Shown here piece after piece: positions 26,014-34,644 of a stretch of 64,000 nt of DNA. The notes beneath the pieces were generated by a model. It did not search any database, was not told the DNA's origin, and worked only from the letters and a program-made list of their open reading frames with translations. This DNA is from Desulfoferrobacter suflitae (GTDB lineage Bacteria > Desulfobacterota > Syntrophobacteria > Syntrophobacterales > Syntrophobacteraceae): contig NZ_JAIBKA010000012.1 in NCBI RefSeq assembly GCF_022603395.1, positions 103,379 through 167,378 of the forward strand, read 5' to 3'. Numbering within the stretch: the stretch's first letter is position 1; each line of letters begins with the position of its first letter. A program made the position numbers and the translations under genes.

Positions 26014-26409
26014 TCAAACAGCGGCCTTTTGTTGATCTCCCATGCAGGACTGTTTAATGGCCTCCTTGACCTGTTCAATCTCCTCGCGCTTCAGATTAAA
26101 GTCCTTGTTTTTCTTGATGCCGAGATCGGTCAACACCACATACGTTTTGAGCGGCACTCCGGCCTGCTCCAGAGTAGCTTTGGCGCAGCCAAGCTCACAG
26201 CCGTCAATGACCACCATCTGCGGAACATCCTTTGCCGATTGGATAAAGCCCTGCAGTTTGCCGCCAATGCCGGCCAAACAAAATATTTTGCCGAAGCCTT
26301 CCTGAGTTAGCTCGACGGCGGCCTGATTGGACAACTGCCCCACATTTGAGCCGCCCGAGCAGGCCAAGATCATGATGTTTCCACTCGTTGCACAACAACT
26401 CTCAGTCAC
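26014..26409 (-). CDS. DGC-domain putative metal-binding protein
   Basis: A 131-residue protein of the DGC family (putative zinc-binding). The defining motif is VVIDGCELGCAKATLEQAG. The N-terminal ILACSGGSNVGQLSNQAA and CLAGIGGKLQGFI are also typical. The start codon is GTG 26407-26409, with AAAGGAGG upstream. Cysteine pairs (SCCATS, CELGC) suggest metal or persulfide handling. The location between an Fe-S protein and a thioredoxin-like gene points to thiol or metalloid chemistry. Confidence 0.85.
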   Translation of the reverse strand: MTESCCATSGNIMILACSGGSNVGQLSNQAAVELTQEGFGKIFCLAGIGGKLQGFIQSAKDVPQMVVIDGCELGCAKATLEQAGVPLKTYVVLTDLGIKKNKDFNLKREEIEQVKEAIKQSCMGDQQKAAV

Positions 26410-26458
26410 TTTTGTCCTCCTTTACCTTCTGAAACTCCAATTTTGCATTTATTGTTGA

Positions 26459-26555
26459 TCACCACAAAGAGCACTGAGAAATACGAAGAAAAGACAAAGA
26501 GGTAAATAAATTCCTCTTTGTGATCTTGGTGGCCTTCGTGGTTCAAATGAAATCA
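26459..26555. repeat. CACRAAGA-type inverted repeat in a spacer
   Basis: ACAAAGAGG (26494-26502) and CCTCTTTGT (26513-26521) form a perfect stem. The flanks ACCACAAAGAGCAC and CTTGGTGGCCTTCGTGGT extend the symmetry. It is the sort of CACGAAGAA-like interspersed repeat found in many bacterial genomes. The 286-bp spacer 26410-26695 holds no gene. Confidence 0.65.
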
Positions 26556-26635
26556 GCTAATTACGTGAGAAGTGCAAAACCATAGATTCTGAGACTGTCT
26601 ATAGCCCGGAACCTGACACTATAGCCCGAAGGCTA

Positions 26636-26700
26636 AAAGCAAGAGGCTGGAAGCAGGCATCAGCCTTCCCGTTTCCTGCCTCTCGCCTCCAGCATCTAGC
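26636..26700. repeat. Heptamer repeat, GGAGGCA family, copy 3 (inverted pair)
   Basis: AGCAAGAGGCTGGAAGCAGG on the left and GCCTCTCGCCTCCAGCATCT on the right are inverted copies. The TAG stop of the adjacent thioredoxin-like gene (26696-26698) is inside the right arm. Confidence 0.65.
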
Positions 26701-26926
26701 TAATCCAGCCTTTGACCTCATCCTTGGTGGGGACTTTACCTACCGACTTGACTTCACCATCAACAACTACGGCGGGTGTTCCGAATACGCCGTAGCTGCC
26801 GATATCCAGTATGTTGGTGATCTTTTCGATGTTGGCCTGTATACCGGCTTCGCTAACAGCTTCTTTAACCACTTTTTCCGTTTGTTGGCACTTCGGGCAG
26901 CCAGGACCCAATACTTTGATTTCCAT
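26696..26926 (-). CDS. Small thioredoxin-like redox-active disulfide protein
   Basis: A 76-residue glutaredoxin/thioredoxin-fold protein of the TM0996/MTH895 type. The active site GPGCPKCQQTE (CPKC) follows the first strand, and VFGTPAVVVDGEV is the cis-proline strand. Such proteins are often encoded beside DUF318/ArsP permeases, as here (27471 and 29337), and may deliver or reduce a metalloid substrate. GAAAGGAG lies upstream of the ATG. A longer relative with an extra N-terminal domain is at 30450-30962. Confidence 0.88.
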   Translation of the reverse strand: MEIKVLGPGCPKCQQTEKVVKEAVSEAGIQANIEKITNILDIGSYGVFGTPAVVVDGEVKSVGKVPTKDEVKGWIS

Positions 26927-26944
26927 TTGAATCTCCTTTCTTAT

Positions 26945-27427
26945 TTATCTTTTGACCACAATGACAGGTTTCTTACTATGCCGGATAACGTGCTCAGAGA
27001 CTGAACCAAGAAGCATTTCCTTGAGGTTGCTGCGGCCATGGGAGCCTAAAATGACGGCATCCACATGCTCATCTTGCTCGATTTGCAGAATTTTCAATTT
27101 CGCGACGCCCCGTTCGATTCTAATCTTCACTTCGAAACCTGCATCTTGTAATGCTGATTCGAAGGGTGCCAGACCTTCGCGAGCTTCCCCTTCCTGCGCC
27201 TTTTGTACTTCTTTGAGAAACTCGGCGACCCCTTTGGCGGGCGTCTCCAAATGAATCCCAGGGAACAGGTGGTGATGATATTCCGAAGTGCTTTCAGCCT
27301 CGCTTTGGCTAATGACGTGCAAAAGTATCACCTGTTTTATGCCGCTGCCTTTCATCTCAACCAAACAACTCAGAGCCTTCGAGGACACTTCAGAAAGATC
27401 AGTCGGGTAAAGAATTTTTTTAAACAT
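26945..27427 (-). CDS. Universal stress protein, single domain
   Basis: A 160-residue UspA-type protein: MFKKILYPTDLSEVSSKAL at the start and the nucleotide-binding GSHGRSNLKEMLLGSVSEHV near the end. The ATG at 27425-27427 has GGAGGT at the right distance; five further codons upstream are not needed. It ends 18 bp before the thioredoxin-like gene and follows a permease gene, so all three are probably co-transcribed. Confidence 0.9.
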   Translation of the reverse strand: MFKKILYPTDLSEVSSKALSCLVEMKGSGIKQVILLHVISQSEAESTSEYHHHLFPGIHLETPAKGVAEFLKEVQKAQEGEAREGLAPFESALQDAGFEVKIRIERGVAKLKILQIEQDEHVDAVILGSHGRSNLKEMLLGSVSEHVIRHSKKPVIVVKR

Positions 27428-27470
27428 TTCGGTTACCTCCACTGGAGCTCAAGTGTTTTGAGCCGGTTCC

Positions 27471-28853
27471 CTAACTGAAATAATGCCCGAAGATCATACC
27501 GCAGATGGTGGACATCACCACCACTAGAGTCACAAATACCACGGTCTTTTTGGTTCCCATGACACTGCGGATCACCAACATGTTGGGCAAAGAGAGCGCC
27601 GGGCCGGCCAAAAGCAGAGCCAAGGCCGGTCCCTTGCCCATCCCGGAGCCGATCAATCCCTGCAAAATGGGCACCTCGGTTAAGGTGGCAAAGTACATGA
27701 ACGCCCCTACAATGGCGGCAAAAAAATTCGCTCCGAGAGAATTTCCTCCCACCAGTCCGCTCACCCACTGGGAGGGAATGAGCCCTTCCGCGCCGGGCTG
27801 GCCTAAAAGCAGTCCGGCCGCCAGCACACCGCCGAACAGGAGCGGCGTGATCTGCTTGGTGAAGCCCCAGGTGGAAAGAAACCACTCCTCGGTTTCCCCG
27901 CGGGTGGTGGTGATGAGCACCGTGAGTGCAATGATGCCCGCCGAAAAGGCGATCAGAGGTTCATGCGGAAAGGCGAACGCCAGTGCCGCCACAACGATGC
28001 CGGCAATCACCACCTTGACCGCCTTCACCCGAAACCAGATGTTGAGCTCTATGCCGAAGACCACCGCAAAAGCTCCGGTCAGCCACCACTTGACCTCGTA
28101 TATTACATTCCAAAAGCCGACCGGATCGGAAGGCTTCCCCCAGGTGGCGGAAATGAGCAGACCGACCATGGTGGCAAAATATATCACATTCTGCCACAGG
28201 GGCCGCTCGACCTCGGCGGTCGGAAGGTGCAAGGCGGCCTCGGCTTTCTGTTTCTCTTCCTTGATGAATATGAGGTACATGAGAAACCCGATCACTAAAG
28301 CGAAAAAAATGGCCCCAACGGCGCGGGCGATGCCGAGCTCAAGGCCGAGGATTCGGGCGGTGAGCACAATGGCGAGGATATTTATGGCCGGCCCCGAGTA
28401 GAGAAAAGCAATGGCCGGTCCCAGTCCGGCGCCGCGCTTCCAGATGCCGGCGAAAAGCGGCAGCACGGTGCAAGAACAGACTGCCAGAATGGTGCCCGAA
28501 ACGGAGGAGACCCCGTAGGCGATGACCTTCTTGGCGTTGGGTCCCAAATAGCGCATCACGGCGGCCTGCGATACGAAACAAGAAATGGCTCCGGCGATGA
28601 AAAAGGCCGGCACCAAGCATAACAGCACATGCTCCTGCGCGTACCATTTAGCAAGCGACAATGATTCCATGATGGCGTTGGTGAACCGCTCGCTGTCCAT
28701 GGGAAGATAGAACAGCAGCAGAAACGCTCCCACAATCAGCGTCATGGGCATCCAGATTGTTTTCCAATCGATGCGGCTCGGCTCCGTCTCCTCCTGAACC
28801 TCCCCCACATGGTCTCTTGTCATGTCCTTATCGGCAACGCGAGTATCACTCAT
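27471..28853 (-). CDS. DUF318/ArsP-type permease (1)
   Basis: A 460-residue inner-membrane permease with about ten helices. The cysteine-bearing motif ILAVCSCTVLPLFAGIWKRG early in the protein and LAGPALSLPNMLVIRS near the end mark the DUF318/ArsP family, some members of which export trivalent organoarsenicals. A charged cytoplasmic loop (KEEKQKAEAALHLPTAEVER) splits the two halves. AAAGGAG precedes ATG 28851-28853. A second member (29337-30437) and two ArsR regulators are upstream. Substrate is not determined. Confidence 0.86.
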   Translation of the reverse strand: MSDTRVADKDMTRDHVGEVQEETEPSRIDWKTIWMPMTLIVGAFLLLFYLPMDSERFTNAIMESLSLAKWYAQEHVLLCLVPAFFIAGAISCFVSQAAVMRYLGPNAKKVIAYGVSSVSGTILAVCSCTVLPLFAGIWKRGAGLGPAIAFLYSGPAINILAIVLTARILGLELGIARAVGAIFFALVIGFLMYLIFIKEEKQKAEAALHLPTAEVERPLWQNVIYFATMVGLLISATWGKPSDPVGFWNVIYEVKWWLTGAFAVVFGIELNIWFRVKAVKVVIAGIVVAALAFAFPHEPLIAFSAGIIALTVLITTTRGETEEWFLSTWGFTKQITPLLFGGVLAAGLLLGQPGAEGLIPSQWVSGLVGGNSLGANFFAAIVGAFMYFATLTEVPILQGLIGSGMGKGPALALLLAGPALSLPNMLVIRSVMGTKKTVVFVTLVVVMSTICGMIFGHYFS

Positions 28854-28962
28854 GATCAAATCTCCTTTTGTAACTGCAGGTCCGATTTCTACGAACCGCT
28901 TTATCGCATGAAAGGAATGTCTCTCTTACTCAGTAATAGAAAAAGCCTTTTCGCGCGTCGGG

Positions 28963-29313
28963 TTAAGCTGACTTCTGAACAGCTCTCTTTTGCTGCACTG
29001 CGGGCAGCCTGGCTGCCAACTCGAGCACATCCGGCGAATTTTCCAGCCAATGCTTGAGATGCCCTAAGATGCTTGCTGCATAAGGTGAACTGCTGCCGTC
29101 GGCGAGACGATAGCTCACCCACAAGCCATCTTTTTGATACACGACCAAACCGGCATCCGTTAACAGTTTCAAATGGCTCGAAACGGTCGCTTGCGCTATG
29201 CTCAAAATTTCTTGTATTTCGAAGACGTACATGGATCTCCGCTGCAACAGCTTAAGTATTTTCACTCGATTGGGCTCTGAAAGGGCTTTCGTTACTTTGA
29301 CGAATTCTTTCAT
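28963..29313 (-). CDS. ArsR-family repressor lacking the arsenic-site cysteines
   Basis: A 116-residue winged-helix repressor: MKEFVKVTKALSEPNRVKIL, then RRSMYVFEIQEILSIAQATV, and the wing LLTDAGLVVYQKDG. The classical As(III) site ELCVCDL at the start of the recognition region is replaced by SMYVFEI, i.e. no cysteine. In the paralogue at 31020 the same place is SLCVCEI. It may therefore respond to a different ligand or act constitutively. AGGAGGAAGAG precedes the ATG at 29311-29313, 23 bp after the permease stop. A longer open frame through 29694 is an artefact of the permease gene read in another frame. Confidence 0.88.
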   Translation of the reverse strand: MKEFVKVTKALSEPNRVKILKLLQRRSMYVFEIQEILSIAQATVSSHLKLLTDAGLVVYQKDGLWVSYRLADGSSSPYAASILGHLKHWLENSPDVLELAARLPAVQQKRAVQKSA

Positions 29314-29336
29314 CTCTTCCTCCTGAAGAGGCAAAT

Positions 29337-30437
29337 CTATACTAAAATATTGAATAAATAACCGACTATTAGGATGCCGCAGGCAACTACAGCGATGAAG
29401 GTTGCGATCAGACGAACTTTCAGCACGTTTCGCAGGATGACCATCTCCGGCAAAGACAGCGCAATGACCGACATCATGAAAGCCAAAACCGTTCCCAGGG
29501 CGGCGCCCTTGCCGATCAGCGCATGCACCACTGGAATAATTCCGGCGGCGTTCGAATACATGGGAACTCCAATGATTACTGCAAGGGGCACCGACCACCA
29601 AGCTCCCTTGCCCATGATCGAAACCATAAAGCCTTCGGGAACATACCCGTGAATGGCTGCGCCCAAAGCAATACCAAGCACCACATAAGTCCAAACTTTG
29701 CCGACAATGGTGCGCACTGCCTCGAAGCCGTAATCAATTCGCTCCTTCCAGCTTAAAGATTGTTCTTCAGGCTCCTCATCGCCTTCCTCCTGCATCTCAT
29801 AGACCCAATCCTCAAGATGTCGTTCCATGTGCAGACGGCCGATAGTCCAGCCGGAGATCATAGCGATGAGCAATCCCATGCCGAGATAAATGCCGGCAAC
29901 TTTCCAGCCAAACAGTCCATAGAGCAGGACCAGGGCGATTTCGTTGACCATGGGCGCCGCCACCAGAAACGAAAAAGTGACCCCGAGCGGCACGCCGGCG
30001 GTTACAAATCCAATAAAAAGAGGCACCGCCGAGCAGGTGCAAAATGGAGTGACAATACCAAGCAATGCAGCGAGCACATTGCCGAGCGATTCGCGCTTGC
30101 CGGCCAGAATTGAGCGGGTACGCTCGGGTGTGAAAAACGATCGAACCACACCCACCCCGAAGACGACCAATGCGAGCAGCATCAGCACTTTGGGAGTGTC
30201 ATACAGGAAAAACTCGACCGCGCTGCCCAGATGGCTTGATGCTGACAAGTCAAGCAAACTGTAGGTGACAAATTTGGAAAAGTTGGAAAGATTTCGATAG
30301 ATGAGCCACCAGGCAGCGAGCATCAGCAACGCCAGCAGTCCTTTTTTGACTGATATACGCCGGTCTTGCCCGCCATTGGTTGGCAGGCCCGCCCCCTCGA
30401 CAGCATAGCAGCAGGTTTTATCATTACTCGAATTCAT
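29337..30437 (-). CDS. DUF318/ArsP-type permease (2)
   Basis: A 366-residue permease paralogous in family to the one at 27471. The metal-binding-like motif is TPFCTCSAVPLFIGFVTAG in the first half, and AFMMSVIALSLPEMVILRNV closes the second. The central loop is acidic (EMQEEGDEEPEEQSLSWKER). A cytoplasmic N-terminus holds a Cys pair (KTCCYAVEG). The start is ATG 30435-30437. It lies directly after the thioredoxin-fusion gene (12 bp) in an operon opened by the CVC-containing ArsR. Confidence 0.86.
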   Translation of the reverse strand: MNSSNDKTCCYAVEGAGLPTNGGQDRRISVKKGLLALLMLAAWWLIYRNLSNFSKFVTYSLLDLSASSHLGSAVEFFLYDTPKVLMLLALVVFGVGVVRSFFTPERTRSILAGKRESLGNVLAALLGIVTPFCTCSAVPLFIGFVTAGVPLGVTFSFLVAAPMVNEIALVLLYGLFGWKVAGIYLGMGLLIAMISGWTIGRLHMERHLEDWVYEMQEEGDEEPEEQSLSWKERIDYGFEAVRTIVGKVWTYVVLGIALGAAIHGYVPEGFMVSIMGKGAWWSVPLAVIIGVPMYSNAAGIIPVVHALIGKGAALGTVLAFMMSVIALSLPEMVILRNVLKVRLIATFIAVVACGILIVGYLFNILV

Positions 30438-30449
30438 CACTTATGACTC

Positions 30450-30962
30450 CTACTTGGTGGCTGTTTGGGCAGCGGCCTCAGTCACCCATTTTCTGATCTT
30501 GTCTTTGCTCGGCACATTTCCCTTGGCCATCACCTTGCCATTGATCAGCAGCGCCGGCGTGGACATGATGCGGTATCTCGCGATCTCTTTCATGTCCCGA
30601 ACATGCTCGAGGCCGGCCGGCAGGTTCAGTTCCGCAAGCAGCTCCATAATGATTTTTTCCAGCTGATCGCACTGAGGGCATCCCGGGCCGAGGATCTTGA
30701 TTTCCATCTCCCCGGTGGATTCCTCTTCGTAAGGTTGTCCCATGAACTTGCGAAACTCACGCAAGAAAGCAATGCCATATTCCTCTCTCGCCCCGGATGG
30801 GATATAGTTGCTTTTACCCAGCTGCTCCAGCATATGTTCTTGAATTTCCTTATTGTCCTTGTTGGCGTAGTCCTCAGCCATTTCCTCCATGAGCTCTTTA
30901 ATTCCAATAATGCCCACCCCGAATTGGCCTACTTTTATACGGGCAACTTGCTTCTCAGTCAT
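30450..30962 (-). CDS. Thioredoxin-like protein with an extra N-terminal helical domain
   Basis: A 170-residue two-part protein. Residues ~1-82 are a helical domain (ARIKVGQFGVGIIGIKELME, then GAREEYGIAFLREFRKFMG) of unknown role. Residues ~85-165 are a TM0996-type redox domain with GPGCPQCDQLEK (CPQC) and MSTPALLINGKV. The ATG at 30960-30962 has GGAG seven bases upstream. The C-terminal half parallels the 76-residue protein at 26696. The gene lies between arsR and a permease, so a role in reducing or delivering a metalloid to the permease is a fair inference. Confidence 0.82.
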   Translation of the reverse strand: MTEKQVARIKVGQFGVGIIGIKELMEEMAEDYANKDNKEIQEHMLEQLGKSNYIPSGAREEYGIAFLREFRKFMGQPYEEESTGEMEIKILGPGCPQCDQLEKIIMELLAELNLPAGLEHVRDMKEIARYRIMSTPALLINGKVMAKGNVPSKDKIRKWVTEAAAQTATK

Positions 30963-31019
30963 ACAACGCTCCACATTCAATTTTTTGATATCGATGTCCA
31001 ACTATTTAATTGTTCACCA

Positions 31020-31364
31020 TCATTTTTTGCAAATTCTGTCCCTAGATATCCCGGGCAGATGTCCATAAAGTCGCGTGACTTCGGGATCATCGTCCAGCCA
31101 GTGCCTGAGGTTACCGAGAAGTGCCGCCGCATAAGGGCTGCTTTCACCGTTGGTAACAAAATAGTTGACCCAAAGACCGTCTTTCTGATAAGCGAGCAAC
31201 CCTGCCTCCTCCAGCACCTTGAGGTGATTCGATACGGTCGGCTGAGAGACTCCGAGGAGCGACTGGATTTCGCAGACGCAAAGGGATCTGCGTTGCAGCA
31301 ACTTAACAATTTTGACCCGGTTTGGATCGGATAGCGCTTTCATGATCTTAACGAACTGCTTCAC
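31020..31364 (-). CDS. arsR: ArsR-family metalloid-responsive repressor
   Basis: A 114-residue winged-helix repressor with the arsenite-binding signature in RRSLCVCEIQSLLGVSQPTV. It begins with GTG 31362-31364, eight bases after GGAGG, giving an N-terminus (KQFVKIMKALSDPNRVKIVK) parallel to the second ArsR. The longer frame through the promoter region is rejected. First gene of the operon that continues with the thioredoxin-like fusion and a permease. An inverted repeat 20 bp upstream is its probable operator. Confidence 0.9.
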   Translation of the reverse strand: MKQFVKIMKALSDPNRVKIVKLLQRRSLCVCEIQSLLGVSQPTVSNHLKVLEEAGLLAYQKDGLWVNYFVTNGESSPYAAALLGNLRHWLDDDPEVTRLYGHLPGISRDRICKK

Positions 31365-31383
31365 CGGTGTGCCTCCTTCATAC

Positions 31384-31399
31384 ATAGTGAAATAACTAT
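31384..31399. promoter_or_regulatory. Probable ArsR operator
   Basis: ATAGT (31384-31388) and ACTAT (31395-31399) are inverted repeats separated by six bases, next to an AT-rich TATATA tract. The site lies 20 bp upstream of the arsR GTG, a usual place for ArsR autoregulation. Confidence 0.5.
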
Positions 31400-32214
31400 A
31401 TATAAACTTAACAATACGGGCAAGGTTTTTTTCTCGTTCATCACACATTTCTGCAGATTTATCTTTAAACAGCTTAAGTAAATGGAGAATGCGGAATCAG
31501 ACAGCAAAGATCGCCTTTAATAATCTGAACCACCAAGCCATATCGATGAGCAGTAATTTATAAATCCGGCAATTGAAGAAATTCGAACATGGCAAGCCGT
31601 TCACCCCTTCCAAGAGACTATGACACGCTTAATTCAGAGTCAAAGATCAAGCCCGATCCTATCCTCAAGCCTGCCACCCCGTCTTTATCGCTAATCGATG
31701 GACAATAACGGAAAATCTTCTTGTAGCGCTCTAGTTCATGAAACCCCTGTTACTCGTGATGATGAGGCCGGCCCGCCCTCAACAGTGCACAAGGAGGCGG
31801 GAAAAGCTGCCGGCCACCTCGTGGGTGAGCCGCAAACAGCCAATGTCGTCTGTAGTAAGATGCCTTAAATTGACGGCGAGGCTGTGCTGTCCGGTGTTCA
31901 TGAACTAAACCGGTTGATTGCCTGTTCTGCTTGAGATGAAGCGCCAGAAGTTGCCTCGAAATTTGGAAAAAACTGCATTTGGGAGCAGGTTTTTTTGTCC
32001 CGTTTGGTTGTACGAATTCTTTCGTTGCACATAAAAACGATATGACAAGAGTGATTCATCAATCGAGTCCTCTTGATGTGTCGCCCACGTGATTCTTGGC
32101 GTACCGGCCGAGAAAACATTTTGTAAGAACAAAACGTTGATATAGCAACATGTTACAGCAAATGCGAAAAATTAGGTGTTATAGATGTGTCAACCAAACA
32201 CAAAGGAAATGCAA
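31400..32214. other. Spacer between chromosomal block and accessory module
   Basis: About 815 bp without a credible gene separate the leftward arsR operon from the rightward parA. At 31951-32060 lies a diverged copy of the element found at 34429 and 43322 (TTGCCTCGAAATTTGG..., later ACATAAAAACG). Otherwise I see nothing specific; no tRNA or att-like sequence was recognised. Confidence 0.5.
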
Positions 32215-33045
32215 ATGCAAAAGGGAGGAATCATAATCAGTATCAGTAATAATAAGGGCGGGGTCGGGAAAACCAGCGTTACCTGCAACCTGGCTGTTGC
32301 TCTGTCCAGATTGAAAAAACGGGTCTTGGTTGTGGACATGGACCATCAATGTAATGCCTCGGAGATACTGCGGATGGAAGGAGTGCCGCCAACAAACACA
32401 ATCTATGAATTGCTGGACCCGGACTCAGGTCATGCCGGTAATGTTTCAGAATTCGTCTACCCATCCAGACAGTCGAACGTCGATTGCATCAGCAACATCG
32501 AAGAATCATCGGCTCTCGATATTCCCCTCGCAAAAGCATCTCCACAGTCCTTTACCATTCTCCGTGATAAAATCCGCAGGTTTTGTCTTAAAAGTTATGA
32601 CTACACATTGATCGATAACCCGCCAAGCATAGGGCTGTGGCTGACTCTTTCCCTGTACGCAAGTGATTTCGCCTTGGTTCCGGTCGACGCCGGATCGGGA
32701 AACAGCCTCGATGGTCTGCGCCGTGTGCTGGAAATGATCAATGACATTCGCACTGCCGGAAATAGCGACTTAAAATTTCTTCGCCTGCTGGTTAATAGAG
32801 TGCACATGCGACTTTCAGTCAGCCGGCAGATTGTTAAATACCTGCAAGAACGTTTACCTGCCGACCAGTTATTCGACACCAATGTTCCAAGCAACACGGC
32901 TATTCAGAAAGCTGAGTTCATGAAACAGACAGTCTTTGAATACGAACCCACAAGTCGAGCCGCCTCGGCGTATCGACAGCTTGCTAAAGAACTTGTCACT
33001 ATCACCAATGGAGCAAATACGCTGGAGCCTGCTGATAAGGAGTAA
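32215..33045 (+). CDS. parA: ParA/Soj-type partition ATPase
   Basis: A 276-residue Walker-type ATPase that segregates plasmids or integrative elements. The deviant Walker A is ISNNKGGVGKTSVTCNLAVA. Walker A' is RVLVVDMDHQCNASEI, and YTLIDNPPSIG is Walker B. The ATG at 32215 has AAGGA seven bases upstream; in-frame ATGs at 32185 and 32209 are also possible. No ParB homologue is recognisable; the following gene (three bases after the stop) is a DNA-binding winged-helix protein that may fill that place. Opens the plus-strand accessory module. Confidence 0.9.
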   Translation: MQKGGIIISISNNKGGVGKTSVTCNLAVALSRLKKRVLVVDMDHQCNASEILRMEGVPPTNTIYELLDPDSGHAGNVSEFVYPSRQSNVDCISNIEESSALDIPLAKASPQSFTILRDKIRRFCLKSYDYTLIDNPPSIGLWLTLSLYASDFALVPVDAGSGNSLDGLRRVLEMINDIRTAGNSDLKFLRLLVNRVHMRLSVSRQIVKYLQERLPADQLFDTNVPSNTAIQKAEFMKQTVFEYEPTSRAASAYRQLAKELVTITNGANTLEPADKE

Positions 33046-33048
33046 CCG

Positions 33049-34317
33049 GTGGACGAGATGAAACGGCCCCGACGTAAGAAGTTCGGAGACCTGATTCGAG
33101 AGCTGGATGAGGAGAAAAGACTTTACCCGTCATTGGATGAGGCGGCTGAAAGCATTAAACGTCTCTCTGAATCATCGGAAGAACCAGCAGTAGTAATTCC
33201 AATCACTCAAGCTGGGTTGAAACAAGATAGTCAAGCGCCCGGACGGACACCCACTCGCTCACCCGCTCAGACATCCGGTCAAACACCCGATCGCTCAGCC
33301 AGTCAGTCGCTCACTCACCCAAACACCCACCCGCTCACTCAGTCAAACACTCACCCGGTCAGTCGCACACCCACTCGCACACCCGATCACTCAGTCAGTC
33401 ACCCGGTCACACAGCCCCCGGTTCGCCCGAGGACCTTTGTCGACATCGAGATCACTAATCCGCTTGCTGCATTAACCGAAGCCCAGTTTAGAATACTGGC
33501 GACCATAATCGAGCACCCGACTCGCCGCCTATCCTATAAGGAACTATCTCAACTAACTGGAATAGCAAAGGAAACTGTTCGCGGTTCAGTTACTTCCATG
33601 TCTCGGCAAGGAATTCTTCAAAAGAAACCAGATCGGTTTGGGCGATTTCAAGGATTGAAGTTTTCCGTACCAGATACCATCATTTCCAATTATAAAACGG
33701 TCGAACACCCACTCAAACAGGCAGTCAGTCGCTCAGTCGGTCATACAGTCGCTCACTCATCCACTCGGTCACCCACCCACTCACCCACCCCAAACCACTC
33801 TATAGATGATGATTTTTTATGTAGTAATAGAAATCATCATCTAGACGACAACCAGTTGCACGACATGTACCCAAATCTTTGGAGTTTTGGATTTCGCTTC
33901 CATCACCTCGATCAGGTTGAATCCGCCTGGCGGATGAAGAAAATAGACTTGGAGCTTCTTAACGATTCACTCGAGATGGCCGATTGGGATGTAGAAAAAC
34001 ATCCCGACAAATTCCACACCGGAGCCTGCGCCTACGTTATTGCCTCTCTAAAAAGAGGTCCATACAGCAAACCGGCCGGCTTCAAGTTCCAACGGGAGAT
34101 CGCCGCCGAAATGGCCAAGGCCGCCGATGAAAACGTAAAGCGGCTACATGAAGAATCGCTGCAGCTAAGGTTTATGCAATGGTGGGCCGAGCTTTCAGAG
34201 GATGAAAGAAAGCAGATCGATCATGAGTGCAAAGCGCATCTGGCGAATCGAGACGAGAATAAAAGTGAGATGCGCTTGAACTATTACAGGAAATCATGTC
34301 AGAGGCTCCACGGCTAA
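33049..34317 (+). CDS. Winged-helix DNA-binding protein with S/T/P/H-rich repeat linkers
   Basis: A 422-residue protein that starts with GTG 33049, seven bases after AAGGAG. Residues ~65-125 are low complexity, made of short units such as THPLTQSNTHP and SRTPTRTPDHS. A winged-helix domain follows (~137-205, LTEAQFRILATIIEHPTRRL and GIAKETVRGSVTSMSRQGIL). A second repeat tract occurs at ~225-255 (THSPTPNHS). The C-terminal third is charged and helical (WAELSEDERKQIDHECKAHL). DNA under the linkers is a degenerate CACTC/CAGTC tetramer repeat. Position after parA suggests a partition or replication-initiation role, which is inference. I do not recognise the family. Confidence 0.7.
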   Translation: MDEMKRPRRKKFGDLIRELDEEKRLYPSLDEAAESIKRLSESSEEPAVVIPITQAGLKQDSQAPGRTPTRSPAQTSGQTPDRSASQSLTHPNTHPLTQSNTHPVSRTPTRTPDHSVSHPVTQPPVRPRTFVDIEITNPLAALTEAQFRILATIIEHPTRRLSYKELSQLTGIAKETVRGSVTSMSRQGILQKKPDRFGRFQGLKFSVPDTIISNYKTVEHPLKQAVSRSVGHTVAHSSTRSPTHSPTPNHSIDDDFLCSNRNHHLDDNQLHDMYPNLWSFGFRFHHLDQVESAWRMKKIDLELLNDSLEMADWDVEKHPDKFHTGACAYVIASLKRGPYSKPAGFKFQREIAAEMAKAADENVKRLHEESLQLRFMQWWAELSEDERKQIDHECKAHLANRDENKSEMRLNYYRKSCQRLHG

Positions 34318-34428
34318 GGCCGGGGGACATGCGGATAAGCCAGACCGGCGCTGACCGGACAAGGCCACCAGCGACAGAGCTGACAGGGCTGTGTCATTCG
34401 GGTCATAAATCTTCCGTCGATAGTTGGA

Positions 34429-34624
34429 TTGCCTCGAATTTAGGAAAAGAGTCCATTTCGGGGCTTCGTTTTGCATCCCACGTAGTTGAACGCTTTCGTT
34501 TCTTTCCCATAAAATCGAATCCACGTTCTTTGAAAACATATTTGAGGATTTGCGTTCGCTGTCCGTCCTCGCCTTACGCAGCGGGATGTCCGCTTGAGGG
34601 CATACCAGGCGGCAGTGAAAAAGC
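34429..34624 (+). repeat. Long direct repeat, copy B (leader of a zinc-ribbon gene)
   Basis: About 195 bp shared with 43322-43516; the first ~110 bp look about 75-80% identical by eye. Conserved blocks include TTCGTTTT, CCCATAAAATCGAA and CCACGTTCTTTGAAAA. Near its end a hairpin (ATGTCC 34586-34591 with GGGCAT 34598-34603, loop GCTTGA) is matched in copy C by ATGCTC/GAGCAT with compensating base changes. It precedes the 43-residue zinc-ribbon gene. Confidence 0.75.
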
Positions 34625-34644
34625 AGGATTGACCCCCATGTGTC

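Noticed and set aside
28963..29694. A 243-residue fusion of an unknown N-terminus with ArsR
   Set aside because: The first half overlaps the permease gene in another frame; a strong ribosome site marks the real start at 29313.
31898..32132. Small minus-strand open frames upstream of parA
   Set aside because: No ribosome site or family resemblance, and they cover the diverged copy of the long repeat element.
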